64,000 nucleotides of DNA from Muribaculaceae bacterium (GTDB lineage Bacteria; Bacteroidota; Bacteroidia; Bacteroidales; Muribaculaceae). Made by a program: the position numbers and the translations under genes. Of the stretch, positions 33,816 to 42,228 are shown in pieces; the stretch's first letter is position 1; each line of letters opens with the position of its first letter. The notes under the pieces are model-generated. The model ran no database searches and was not told the origin of the DNA. It saw only the letters and a program-made list of their open reading frames with translations. The DNA is taken from the NCBI GenBank assembly GCA_023667015.1, contig JAMPAX010000003.1, positions 1-64,000 of the forward strand, read 5' to 3'.

Positions 33816-35090
33816 ATGTTTAGACATAAAATCATCATAGGCGCGGCGGCCGTTATGGCCGCCGCGGCCGCATTCGCCCAGACTACCAAAGAGGAGGTGC
33901 TCTCCGACCTCAATCGCACCGGCGGAGTATACTACGCATACCCCGTCAGCGAATCTGCCAATACTCCGACACCTAAGGGGTATGAACCATTCTATATCTC
34001 TCATTATGGACGTCACGGATCGCGTTATCTGATATCTGACAGGGACTACGAATGGGTCAGCAATTTGATGAATGAAGCTCGCGAAGCAGGTGCTCTGACG
34101 CCATTGGGACTGGAGGTAGCGTCTCGTCTTGACAGTATTATGCCTGAAGCTCGCGGACGCGGGGGAGACCTCTCCCCTCTTGGTGTGCGCCAGCAAAAGG
34201 GTATCGCGCGCAGGATGTACAAGGCTTATCCGGAGGTGTTCCGAGGCAGTCCGGATATGTCGGCACGTTCAACACTCGTAGTGCGCTGTGTTCTAAGCAT
34301 GGATGTCTTCTGCGAGGGACTAAAGGAAGAGAATCCGAAACTAAATATCGTCCGCGAATCTTCCAATAGGTATATGCCCTATTTATGCTACCACTCCCCC
34401 GATCATCGGGAGTATACAACCGATGGAAATCGTTGGAAAGAGCAGTATCGCAAGTTTAAGGAGAAGCACACCAACTCTCAACGCCTGATTGAAAGTCTCT
34501 TCAACGACCGAGATTTTGTAGAGAAGAAAGTTAATCCCGATGAATTGATGTGGGGATTATACTGGATAGCATCGGATATGCAAAATATGGAGACAAAAGT
34601 TAACTTCTACGATATTTTCACACCGGATGAATTATTCGACCTATGGCAGAGCTTCAACTACGTGTTCTACGTCAACGATGGAGCCTTTGCCGGCAACGGC
34701 ACGAAAGTCACTGACAACGCCCTGCCCCTGATTGAGAATATCATTGAGAGTGCTGATAAGGCTATAGCTGCCGGAAAACCGACAGCAACATTCCGCTTTG
34801 GACATGACGGCAACCTTATACCGCTTGCAGCAGCCTTAGAGCTTAAAGACTGCGATATAGCCATTGAAAAACCGGAAGAATTCTACAGAGCCTTCAGCGA
34901 CTGGAAAGTAGCACCCATGGCAGGAAATCTTCAGCTGATCTTCTTCCGCAACAAGAAGCATCCGGATGATATCTTGGTAAAATTCATGCTCAACGAGCGG
35001 GAGACCGCGATCCCGATAGAGACCTCGACCTATCCCTATTATTCCTGGGATAAAGTCCGCGAATACTATAAGCGGAAACTCGGCAAGTAG
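33816..35090 (+). CDS. secreted histidine-type phosphatase (phytase/MINPP-like)
   Basis: A 424-residue protein with a signal peptide of about 21 residues (ending AFAQ). The catalytic motif ISHYGRHGSRYL (RHGxR) is near residue 70, and the partner RFGHDGN, with the proton-donor His-Asp, is near residue 330. This is the branch-2 histidine phosphatase family that includes periplasmic phytases and multiple inositol polyphosphate phosphatases. It begins directly after the GH57 stop codon, so it is probably co-transcribed, though its exported role is separate from glycogen metabolism. Confidence 0.93.
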   Translation: MFRHKIIIGAAAVMAAAAAFAQTTKEEVLSDLNRTGGVYYAYPVSESANTPTPKGYEPFYISHYGRHGSRYLISDRDYEWVSNLMNEAREAGALTPLGLEVASRLDSIMPEARGRGGDLSPLGVRQQKGIARRMYKAYPEVFRGSPDMSARSTLVVRCVLSMDVFCEGLKEENPKLNIVRESSNRYMPYLCYHSPDHREYTTDGNRWKEQYRKFKEKHTNSQRLIESLFNDRDFVEKKVNPDELMWGLYWIASDMQNMETKVNFYDIFTPDELFDLWQSFNYVFYVNDGAFAGNGTKVTDNALPLIENIIESADKAIAAGKPTATFRFGHDGNLIPLAAALELKDCDIAIEKPEEFYRAFSDWKVAPMAGNLQLIFFRNKKHPDDILVKFMLNERETAIPIETSTYPYYSWDKVREYYKRKLGK

Positions 35091-35093
35091 CAC

Positions 35094-35149
35094 AAGCATC
35101 CCGCCTCGTTCGCATATAATCAATATGTTGCAAACGAGGCGGGACGCTT
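35094..35149. terminator. bidirectional terminator between the phosphatase and acyltransferase genes
   Basis: A long stem with one internal mismatch joins AAGCATCCCGCCTCGTT to AACGAGGCGGGACGCTT, with a short second stem inside the loop. It serves two convergent genes. Confidence 0.8.
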
Positions 35150-35152
35150 ATG

Positions 35153-36277
35153 CTACTGTGGGGTTCTTATGGATTTTAGCAGTTGTTGGCTCCTGGTTCG
35201 TATCGGTTGGTGGAGGCGACGATATATGCTTAGGCCTATCAACGGTAGTGACACCCCCGCTATTGAGTAGAGTACCCAGAATATGTCGGTGTTGTTATGG
35301 TGGATCACCATATGACAACCAATCTGCAACGGATCCAGGTCGTACCACCATATCTTCAATAGACTTACTGCCTTAAAGCTGATTATATGGAAAATAAATA
35401 CGTATAAGGTATTCTCGCCGATAAATACTAAAAGTGATCTCAATCGCGAGTCTTGAGCATTAATCTTTGTGGCGGCGAAATGTACCATCAGCCATCCGAT
35501 GCAGCCTGTTAATGGTAATGACCAAAGATCGCGATATATCCCCCTGTTGTTCATTCCCGACAATCTTAGCAATGCTGCCCCGCAGAGTAAGAGGAAATAG
35601 ACGGCAAATAGCATCCAGTTCTCTCGTATCTTTTGCTCGTAGTGTCGATAAAGAACACCTATGCCAAAGAAGAAGAGTCCCCACGTTTCGCGCCATCCTC
35701 CATTCGGAATTCCTATCTTACTGTCTGAGGCTATATGAAAGGCCGTGAAGGCTATAGCTCCGATACATATCAATCCTGCAGCTCGTGTCTCTGTCAGGTT
35801 CGAACGACTATCTATCAGCTTGTATAGAAGCAGATAAAGGATACTTGCCACCATCAGGCCGCGGAAAAACCAGAAAGCTCCGGCCATAAACTCGTCATAG
35901 CCACTCATGGTGGTGAAGATATTGACCATCCGTTGCCAGAATATTTTCCAGCTATATGGATGCGTTACTCCTCCTTCCCAATTGCCATAAGCCTCGTTGA
36001 GGATACCAAAATGGAAGAATACGTTATGAAGTACAAGGAATACCAGCGCCCATTTAAGAAAGGGGAAATAGAGACCTTTCACTCGCTTGGAGATGAAATT
36101 CCAAGGATTGTCAAGATACTTGCGCGAGAAGAAGTAGCCCGCTGCTATGAAAAACAGAGGCATGTGGAAAGTGTATATGAAGTTGGTGACATACCAGGGA
36201 GCCTCAGCATGACCGATGACCATCAGGATGATAGCCAGTCCCTTCATTATGGAGATAGTATAATTACGTGTTGCCAA
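35153..36277 (-). CDS. membrane-bound O-acyltransferase (acyltransferase 3 family)
   Basis: A 374-residue protein with about ten membrane helices. The start MATRNYTISIMKGLAIILMVIGHAEAP contains the family's conserved His in an early helix. YTFHMPLFFIAAGYFFSRKY carries the Arg/Lys after helix 2, and FIFHIISFK lies near the end. Members acetylate or acylate sugars, lipids or peptidoglycan at the membrane. The substrate is unknown and no polysaccharide locus is adjacent. Confidence 0.9.
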   Translation of the reverse strand: MATRNYTISIMKGLAIILMVIGHAEAPWYVTNFIYTFHMPLFFIAAGYFFSRKYLDNPWNFISKRVKGLYFPFLKWALVFLVLHNVFFHFGILNEAYGNWEGGVTHPYSWKIFWQRMVNIFTTMSGYDEFMAGAFWFFRGLMVASILYLLLYKLIDSRSNLTETRAAGLICIGAIAFTAFHIASDSKIGIPNGGWRETWGLFFFGIGVLYRHYEQKIRENWMLFAVYFLLLCGAALLRLSGMNNRGIYRDLWSLPLTGCIGWLMVHFAATKINAQDSRLRSLLVFIGENTLYVFIFHIISFKAVSLLKIWWYDLDPLQIGCHMVIHHNNTDIFWVLYSIAGVSLPLIGLSIYRRLHQPIRTRSQQLLKSIRTPQ

Positions 36278-36318
36278 TAGTTAGAAAAATGAAAATTTTA
36301 GCCACAAAAATAATATAT

Positions 36319-36361
36319 TGGTGGGACTTTCGCAAGTTTTCAACTTGCGAAAGTCCCACCA
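36319..36361. terminator. 20-bp perfect palindrome beyond the M16 peptidase gene
   Basis: Arms 36319-36338 (TGGTGGGACTTTCGCAAGTT) and 36342-36361 are exact reverse complements with a 3-base loop. It stands downstream of a second hairpin (36382-36413) and a short heptamer array (ATCAACT, ATCAACT, ATCAACC). Its outer stem is G+C-rich and no T run follows, so it is not a textbook terminator. Confidence 0.7.
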
Positions 36362-36381
36362 TCAACTATCAACTATCAACC

Positions 36382-36413
36382 ATGAAAATAAGTCCGGAAG
36401 GGCTTATTTTCAT
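36382..36413 (-). terminator. hairpin containing the M16 peptidase stop codon
   Basis: A 14-bp stem with one G-T pair (36382-36395 with 36400-36413). The stop codon (36410-36412, minus strand) lies in the arm. Confidence 0.7.
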
Positions 36414-39298
36414 TCGGGCATCATGGTCAGGATTAGGCGGTCGGCCGGCAATACGTATGTCTTCATGAAGGCTTGCATATTCTCCGGAGTTATTGCGCTG
36501 ACTGCTTCTTCGTAGCCGCTGTCAAGGTCGAGCCCGAACTTGTCGAGAGCGCGCAGAGCAACAAGCCAATATGCATTGTCGCCCCTATTGTCCTGAATAC
36601 TCTTCATGAAGTATTCGCGGATGGTAGCCAACTCTGCATCTGTGACGCCAGCCGTGTTTTTCAAGCTGACATCCACACCTGTGCCTCCATTTCCTAAGGC
36701 AGCTCCTGCATCAGTTCCGTCACCCATTCCGGCCATAGCATTTAGAGTGCGGATGATGCTCTCGCTGACCTCTGCAGAATGCTCCGGAGATGTCTTCACA
36801 TAGGTAGGCATCATAAACTCCGCCGGATCCTGCCCGTTCATACCATTGGTAACCGCGCCATGGCCGGTAATGGAATATGTCCATCCCTTATCCTCGCGGA
36901 TGTCTGAGAGCAGACGACTTTTCAACACCTGACCCACCGCCGAAGCCATGAGTATGTTTTCCAATGTATATGGACACTGCAGATGACGGAACTGATAGAC
37001 TACACTCTGCGGAGTCTCCATAGGTACGGTAAAGGGCACACGCAAGTCCTTTCCCTCAACAAAACGATAGCCGATATCCTTCGGAGTCTCCTTGCGCCCC
37101 TTTGCCGGGAGTGAGGCTACGTAACGCTCCAAAAGGTCTACAATCTGCTTGCGGTCATAATCTCCCGTCACGAAGAATGAGAAGTCGGAGAAGTCAGAGA
37201 AACGATCGCGATAAATATCCAAGGCAGTATTATAATCCACCTTTTCAATCATCGAGGGCACGAATTTGCCACCGAGAGGCTGATGGGAATATACGATAGC
37301 CGTGATAGAGTCACCCATCACCTGTATAGGATTCTTAAACTGCTTGGCGAGAGTGGCGCGCTTCTGGTTCATCATAGCGTTGAAAGCTTGATTGTCCGGA
37401 CGAATATCTGTGGCCTTCAGATACATCAGTCGGAAAGCCTCTTCCAAGTCTTCTCTGCCGGAAGCAAGCTCCATAGTTTCTTCAGTCTGTGAGATGGCTG
37501 TAGATACCTTCATATCGCGGCCATGCATGAATCTACGGAGGTCGGCCGACGACAGGTCTCCAAAGCCTGAAAGAGGGATAATCTCTTCCATCAGCTTCAT
37601 GGTAGGAGCCAATTCCGGAGTATATTTCTGCGAGAAACCGCCATAACCGATGCCGCGTACAAAAATCTGATCCTCATTATCTTTGGAGGGACGCATATAT
37701 ACCTTGATACCATTGGAGAGGGTAAGCACCTCGGTATTCCATTTGCCAAGCTGCTTGCTTTTTTTAACTTTACCTTTCTTAGGTTCCTTGGCAAGAAGGG
37801 TAGCATTAACCTTCACCGGTTTGAAGGACTCAAGAGCAATGTCATTGACAGCATAAAAAGCATCGGAGAGTTCCTTCTCGCTAACCCCTTTTTCACCCTC
37901 AGCCGGTGTAGGCATGTATAGAAGTGCTACAGCATTCTTACCCGAAGAGGAGACGATAGATTTCAGATAGTCTACTACATCGTTCTCAGTGATTGAGGGA
38001 AGCATTGTGCGAGCAAGCTCCAAACGGCTGGCAGGAGTGTCGAAACGTTCACCATCAAGATACGTGCGCACCAGACGCTGTGCCAGGTCGGTGGTAGATC
38101 TCAACGAAGCCTTGTTGTCAGCAGCGCGAAGGGAGGAGAGAGCTGCGCTCTTGGCAGCTTCAAGCTCAGACGTTTCGAAGCCATTGACTATAGCACGTCT
38201 GACCTCGGTATACAGGTCGGTCAAAGCTTCGGCACTATGTCCGGGAAGGACTTTTGTACGGAAGGTCAGAGCCTTGAGGGGAGAAGCAAGGAGGAATTTC
38301 TGATCGCCAACGCCGACATTGCTACATACAGCACCATCGCGTAGCTCTACGTTGTCGAGACGGTTTACCAGCATATTGCAGAGAATGTCGGAAAGCAATT
38401 CATGTTTCATAGCCTCTTCTGCCGACAGGCCTCCGACAGCCGGATATTTGAAATAGAGAGAAAGCATCTCTACAGGTTGCTCGGGGTCAGTCTCTACAAC
38501 GGCCATGAACTTGTCATTGACAGGGATTTCCAAAGAGGGGAGCAACTTGGATGAGCCTGCCGGAAGGTCGGCAAAAAGACGTTTAATCTCAGCTTCGATA
38601 TGATTCGCATCCACATCGCCGACTACGATGACAGCCTCTGTCGACGGGCGATGCCAGTCGGCATAGAAGTCACGAAGACGCTGCGGAGGGAAGGAGTCTA
38701 CAACGCTCATCAGTCCGATAGGCATACGATTAGCGTAGCGACTTCCGGCAAACAGACGAGGAGTGGCGCGTTCCAACATCCTGTTGCTTGCGGAGTTTCT
38801 TTGACGCCATTCTTCATGGATTACCCCGCGCTCAGCTTCAATGTCACCGTCAGCAAGGGTGACATCGCCACTCCAGTCGCGAAGAATCAACAGGCAAGAG
38901 TCGAGCGTAGACTGGCGTGTTGTCGGCACTTTTGAGATATTGTAGATTGTGCGGTCGGTATTAGTACTTGCATTGAGATTCTTACCGAATTTTACGCCTA
39001 CACTCTCCAAGTATGAAATGACGGAGTTGCCCGGGAAATGTTTCGTACCGTTGAAACACAGGTGCTCCAAGAAGTGGGCCAGACCGCGCTGGTCTTCTTC
39101 TTCGTGGATAGAGCCGACACTCCTTGCAAGGAAGAAGTCGGCACGCTGTCCGGAATTTTTTGTTGGCAGAATGTAATAAGTCAGACCATTGTCAAGCTTC
39201 CCTTGGCGCAACGCCGGGTCGGAAGTCAGACCGGACTGCGCATTCATGGGGATAGCCGTGACGATGGAAATCGATACTAAAAGGTGTCGAAGTTTCAT
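36410..39298 (-). CDS. M16-family zinc metallopeptidase (pitrilysin/insulinase type)
   Basis: About 962 residues from ATG 39298 (MKLRHLLVSIS, signal peptide ending NAQ). An upstream in-frame ATG at 39436 would start inside the preceding gene. The inverted zinc motif HFLEH is at residues 75-79 (H75, E78, H79), with a downstream AERGVIHEEW carrying the third Glu ligand. Two M16 halves follow, as in two-domain members; the second half lacks the zinc motif, as expected. It is the last gene of a four-gene outer-membrane operon and starts 2 bp from the preceding stop. A role in degrading imported or periplasmic peptides is likely. Confidence 0.92.
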   Translation of the reverse strand: MKLRHLLVSISIVTAIPMNAQSGLTSDPALRQGKLDNGLTYYILPTKNSGQRADFFLARSVGSIHEEEDQRGLAHFLEHLCFNGTKHFPGNSVISYLESVGVKFGKNLNASTNTDRTIYNISKVPTTRQSTLDSCLLILRDWSGDVTLADGDIEAERGVIHEEWRQRNSASNRMLERATPRLFAGSRYANRMPIGLMSVVDSFPPQRLRDFYADWHRPSTEAVIVVGDVDANHIEAEIKRLFADLPAGSSKLLPSLEIPVNDKFMAVVETDPEQPVEMLSLYFKYPAVGGLSAEEAMKHELLSDILCNMLVNRLDNVELRDGAVCSNVGVGDQKFLLASPLKALTFRTKVLPGHSAEALTDLYTEVRRAIVNGFETSELEAAKSAALSSLRAADNKASLRSTTDLAQRLVRTYLDGERFDTPASRLELARTMLPSITENDVVDYLKSIVSSSGKNAVALLYMPTPAEGEKGVSEKELSDAFYAVNDIALESFKPVKVNATLLAKEPKKGKVKKSKQLGKWNTEVLTLSNGIKVYMRPSKDNEDQIFVRGIGYGGFSQKYTPELAPTMKLMEEIIPLSGFGDLSSADLRRFMHGRDMKVSTAISQTEETMELASGREDLEEAFRLMYLKATDIRPDNQAFNAMMNQKRATLAKQFKNPIQVMGDSITAIVYSHQPLGGKFVPSMIEKVDYNTALDIYRDRFSDFSDFSFFVTGDYDRKQIVDLLERYVASLPAKGRKETPKDIGYRFVEGKDLRVPFTVPMETPQSVVYQFRHLQCPYTLENILMASAVGQVLKSRLLSDIREDKGWTYSITGHGAVTNGMNGQDPAEFMMPTYVKTSPEHSAEVSESIIRTLNAMAGMGDGTDAGAALGNGGTGVDVSLKNTAGVTDAELATIREYFMKSIQDNRGDNAYWLVALRALDKFGLDLDSGYEEAVSAITPENMQAFMKTYVLPADRLILTMMPE

Positions 39299-39299
39299 A

Positions 39300-40859
39300 T
39301 TAAAAGTTAAATGTAATTGATGTCTGAAAAATATTTCGGCGAATGCCGTTGCCATAGCGCATATGTCGGAATTTAAGGTCAAAACCAAGGGCATACTTGG
39401 GTGAGAGGGTATATATCCCGGCCAGATCAGCGCCAAGGAGTGTCATAGTAGCTTGTGAGGATGAAAACGCTTGGATCACACTCTCCTCGAGACTGCGAAT
39501 CTCATCATCCGTGCTCAGCATACCCATCTCGAGAGTAGACTTGACATTGAGTCTGCGTTCTGCATTCAGCTCAGCCCGCAGAGCACCCTTCCTCGAAAGT
39601 TTGCATGAATATCCGGCATTTAGTCGGATATATTCAGAGTCTACGAGCCATTTCCGGCGTGGCACCATATAATCCTGGCGGGAATGAGAGTATCCCCCTT
39701 CTATTGAACCATCTACTATATGTCTGCCCAATAGCCATTCTCCCAAGGCTCGAACGTGAATATCATAGTAATTATGGGCATAGAGTTCTAACGACCCTAT
39801 CTCAGGGTAGCTTCCGGAGGTGGGGTCGCCAAAGATATTTTCCGATCCGTGGCGACGTAGCCAGCTGATGTTGGCAAGCGCGGTCCACCTGCAACTACGC
39901 CCCGTATGTCGCCATCCTGCTTCTGCGTCTATGCTGTTTTGCCACAGTGTGGCCATAGGTAGTTTGTTGATATCTACAATGACGTGAGAGAGGGTCATCC
40001 TGTGGTATTTACAGATAGCAAATACCCCGGAGTCTGCAGGCCGGAAGATATACAGTCCGCCCCCACATATGTAGGAGTCGTTGTAGACGTTGGTGCCCTC
40101 TCCGGCAAAGCGTGCATACTGAGTGCCAAGTCCGGTCAGATGATATAGTTTCGACTCGCCGAGTTCGCTGACAAAGGATATGTCGGTAGATTGACGGTAT
40201 TTCTCGAAGTCTGCGGAGAGTCCCAACATATACCCCTTCCATAGGTTGTAAGCTATACCTCCGCGGATATGCAGCGTACCGGCAATAGTCTTCGGGCGAG
40301 GGTCCACTTTTCGATAGGAAAGGTTGGCATCATAGCCGCCATCCAGTCCCCAGGATAATCTACCCTTAAAATGAGAGTATCCTCCGGTGAATGAGTATGT
40401 CTCGCGATGGATGTTGCCACCAACGGCATCTGCTATGACGTAAGGGTATACCCGGTTGTAGTCGCCCGATTCGTTCCATTGCAAGTCGAACACCGTGCCA
40501 TTAGTATAGCCGGCGCGCCCTGTAAGGGTTGAATTGCCGCTATGTATGTAGGCTTCAGCTTCCAATGAGGCCATCCCCTCGCCGCAACCTTCCTGAGGAT
40601 TGACAGCCCGACTCTGATGGTCGCGATAGAAGGAGGCTCGCACCTCGCCAAGAGAATAGCCATGCCGCATCGGAGTAAAGGCCGGATTGTCATAAATCTC
40701 CGGCATCTTCTGTGTCCAAAGTCCCGAATGGAGAATCCACCGGTCAGCAATGGTTACTCCTGTGGGCACTGAGTCTCTTCTCTGAGCCATCAATATCCCG
40801 GGGAAGCTTCCTAACGCAACGGCTGCTACAGCTATTGTTAGTCTCTTTGTAAGACTCAT
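39300..40859 (-). CDS. DUF6850 outer-membrane beta-barrel protein
   Basis: A 519-residue exported protein with a signal peptide ending LMAQ. Alternating amphipathic strands of 8-12 residues run through the whole mature part (AEAYIHSGNSTLTGRAGY, GGLYIFRPADSG, IFQTSITFNF at the end). The C-terminal strand ends in Phe, a barrel-insertion signature. The family is DUF6850, uncharacterised. Gene order within the TonB receptor/DUF4876/M16 operon suggests an outer-membrane partner of the uptake system. Confidence 0.82.
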   Translation of the reverse strand: MSLTKRLTIAVAAVALGSFPGILMAQRRDSVPTGVTIADRWILHSGLWTQKMPEIYDNPAFTPMRHGYSLGEVRASFYRDHQSRAVNPQEGCGEGMASLEAEAYIHSGNSTLTGRAGYTNGTVFDLQWNESGDYNRVYPYVIADAVGGNIHRETYSFTGGYSHFKGRLSWGLDGGYDANLSYRKVDPRPKTIAGTLHIRGGIAYNLWKGYMLGLSADFEKYRQSTDISFVSELGESKLYHLTGLGTQYARFAGEGTNVYNDSYICGGGLYIFRPADSGVFAICKYHRMTLSHVIVDINKLPMATLWQNSIDAEAGWRHTGRSCRWTALANISWLRRHGSENIFGDPTSGSYPEIGSLELYAHNYYDIHVRALGEWLLGRHIVDGSIEGGYSHSRQDYMVPRRKWLVDSEYIRLNAGYSCKLSRKGALRAELNAERRLNVKSTLEMGMLSTDDEIRSLEESVIQAFSSSQATMTLLGADLAGIYTLSPKYALGFDLKFRHMRYGNGIRRNIFQTSITFNF

Positions 40860-40869
40860 TTCTTAATCA

Positions 40870-42186
40870 TTATTTATTCTTTCTGTATCTTGCCGCTACT
40901 TCCGGACTCATCGGTAAGACGCCATCGTAGGTGAGCGTTGTGCAGGGGGTGCCATAGATATCTACGGCTGTTCCCTGAAGCTCAATCTCAGAGGGTATCA
41001 TAAACGCATTGAAGTCCTTGGTGGAGTTGTTGGTGTCCTGAAGTATCGGTGATCCGTCATCATTCAGACTTGCCACCTTACGGCGAACGGAATGGAAATA
41101 GCGGGTCTTGTCATGGTCGATGGTGCCACAAGAGGTCCATCCCATATCAAGGCTCGGCGCGCAGATATTCCATTTATATTTAGCCTCTACGGAGGTGTTG
41201 ACTACGTCTAAGATCCATTCGTTGGGTATCTTGTATGCCGACTGCGACATAGGGAAAGTGCCGGCATCTACTATGATGGTGTAGTCGTAGGTGTAGCGGT
41301 ATTCTTTGAGATATTTCTCTTTCTCTACCGGGATTCGGGCCAGCCCGTAGGCGCGGAAGCCACGGTTGTGGAGTACGAAGAATGAGAGGGTGTAGCAATA
41401 CCATTTGTCGAGGTTGGTGACTGTCGGTGAGTCGATATCCATATGCGAGGGCTTGGAAGAGATGTCATACCATTCGAAGTCGGCAGTGCTGAGGTCGAAA
41501 GAGTTGGGGTTGATTACCCGATGGTCGATGCCGGTGTCGGCAAGCAGGAGAAATTCTCCGGGTTCCACGGGGTAGTCTTTACCCGTACCGGGGATGGTAT
41601 ATAATGCCTGTACGGTCATTGCTTCCGACATAATATCCGGGGAGTAGTCATATTTCTCAGTAGTCAGAAATTTCGACTCGAAGAAGGTCAGTCCGTCGGC
41701 ATAAAGTACATGGTCTGTGTTGTTGTAGATCTTTATATAGTCATCGCCATAATACTGGTTGCCTGAGCTCTGGAGAGTGCCGGTGAAGAATACTTCGGCA
41801 ATCACGAAGTCATCGTTGGCAGCTATGTTGAAGGTGGAAAGGTTGACTTTCATCTCCGAGCCTTGGATGATGACAGATGTCTTGTTGGCTTTAAGAGTTG
41901 ACTTTGCACCGCTTTCAAGATAGCAGTCAGCTTCGTAGGATATGTTGTAGAGACCGGGTAGCACGCAGATTTCGCTATCAGGTGTCAGCGCAAATTCGCT
42001 CTCAGTGCCGTTGCTGACGTTTTTAAAGGTCACGCGGGGGTTGGTGATATCATCTTTGCTGACGCCATCTGCAAGCTCGAGTTCTACGATGACCTTGGTG
42101 GAGGGGAGGCTTGCGTCTAGGGAGTCGTCACATCCAATGAGCGATATGGCAGCCATGCCTAAAAGTAATGTATTATATATTTTCAT
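40870..42186 (-). CDS. DUF4876 surface lipoprotein
   Basis: A 438-residue lipoprotein with signal and lipobox ISLIGC (lipid Cys near residue 19) followed by DDSLD, an acidic sequence close to Bacteroidetes lipoprotein surface-export signals. A carboxypeptidase-regulatory-like N-terminal fold is possible (VIVELELADGV...NISYEADCYL), then a long extracellular domain. I recognise it as DUF4876. It is located 42 bp downstream of the TonB receptor, the usual place for a SusD-like or other binding lipoprotein. It is not SusD-like by sequence. Confidence 0.85.
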   Translation of the reverse strand: MKIYNTLLLGMAAISLIGCDDSLDASLPSTKVIVELELADGVSKDDITNPRVTFKNVSNGTESEFALTPDSEICVLPGLYNISYEADCYLESGAKSTLKANKTSVIIQGSEMKVNLSTFNIAANDDFVIAEVFFTGTLQSSGNQYYGDDYIKIYNNTDHVLYADGLTFFESKFLTTEKYDYSPDIMSEAMTVQALYTIPGTGKDYPVEPGEFLLLADTGIDHRVINPNSFDLSTADFEWYDISSKPSHMDIDSPTVTNLDKWYCYTLSFFVLHNRGFRAYGLARIPVEKEKYLKEYRYTYDYTIIVDAGTFPMSQSAYKIPNEWILDVVNTSVEAKYKWNICAPSLDMGWTSCGTIDHDKTRYFHSVRRKVASLNDDGSPILQDTNNSTKDFNAFMIPSEIELQGTAVDIYGTPCTTLTYDGVLPMSPEVAARYRKNK

Positions 42187-42228
42187 GATGAGTTTCTTTA
42201 TTTTCTTTAGAGTTTTCCTTTATTTTAA

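Noticed and set aside
39299-39436. N-terminal extension of the M16 peptidase into the DUF6850 gene
   Set aside because: The signal peptide starts at the internal methionine (39298); the extension overlaps coding sequence of the preceding gene.
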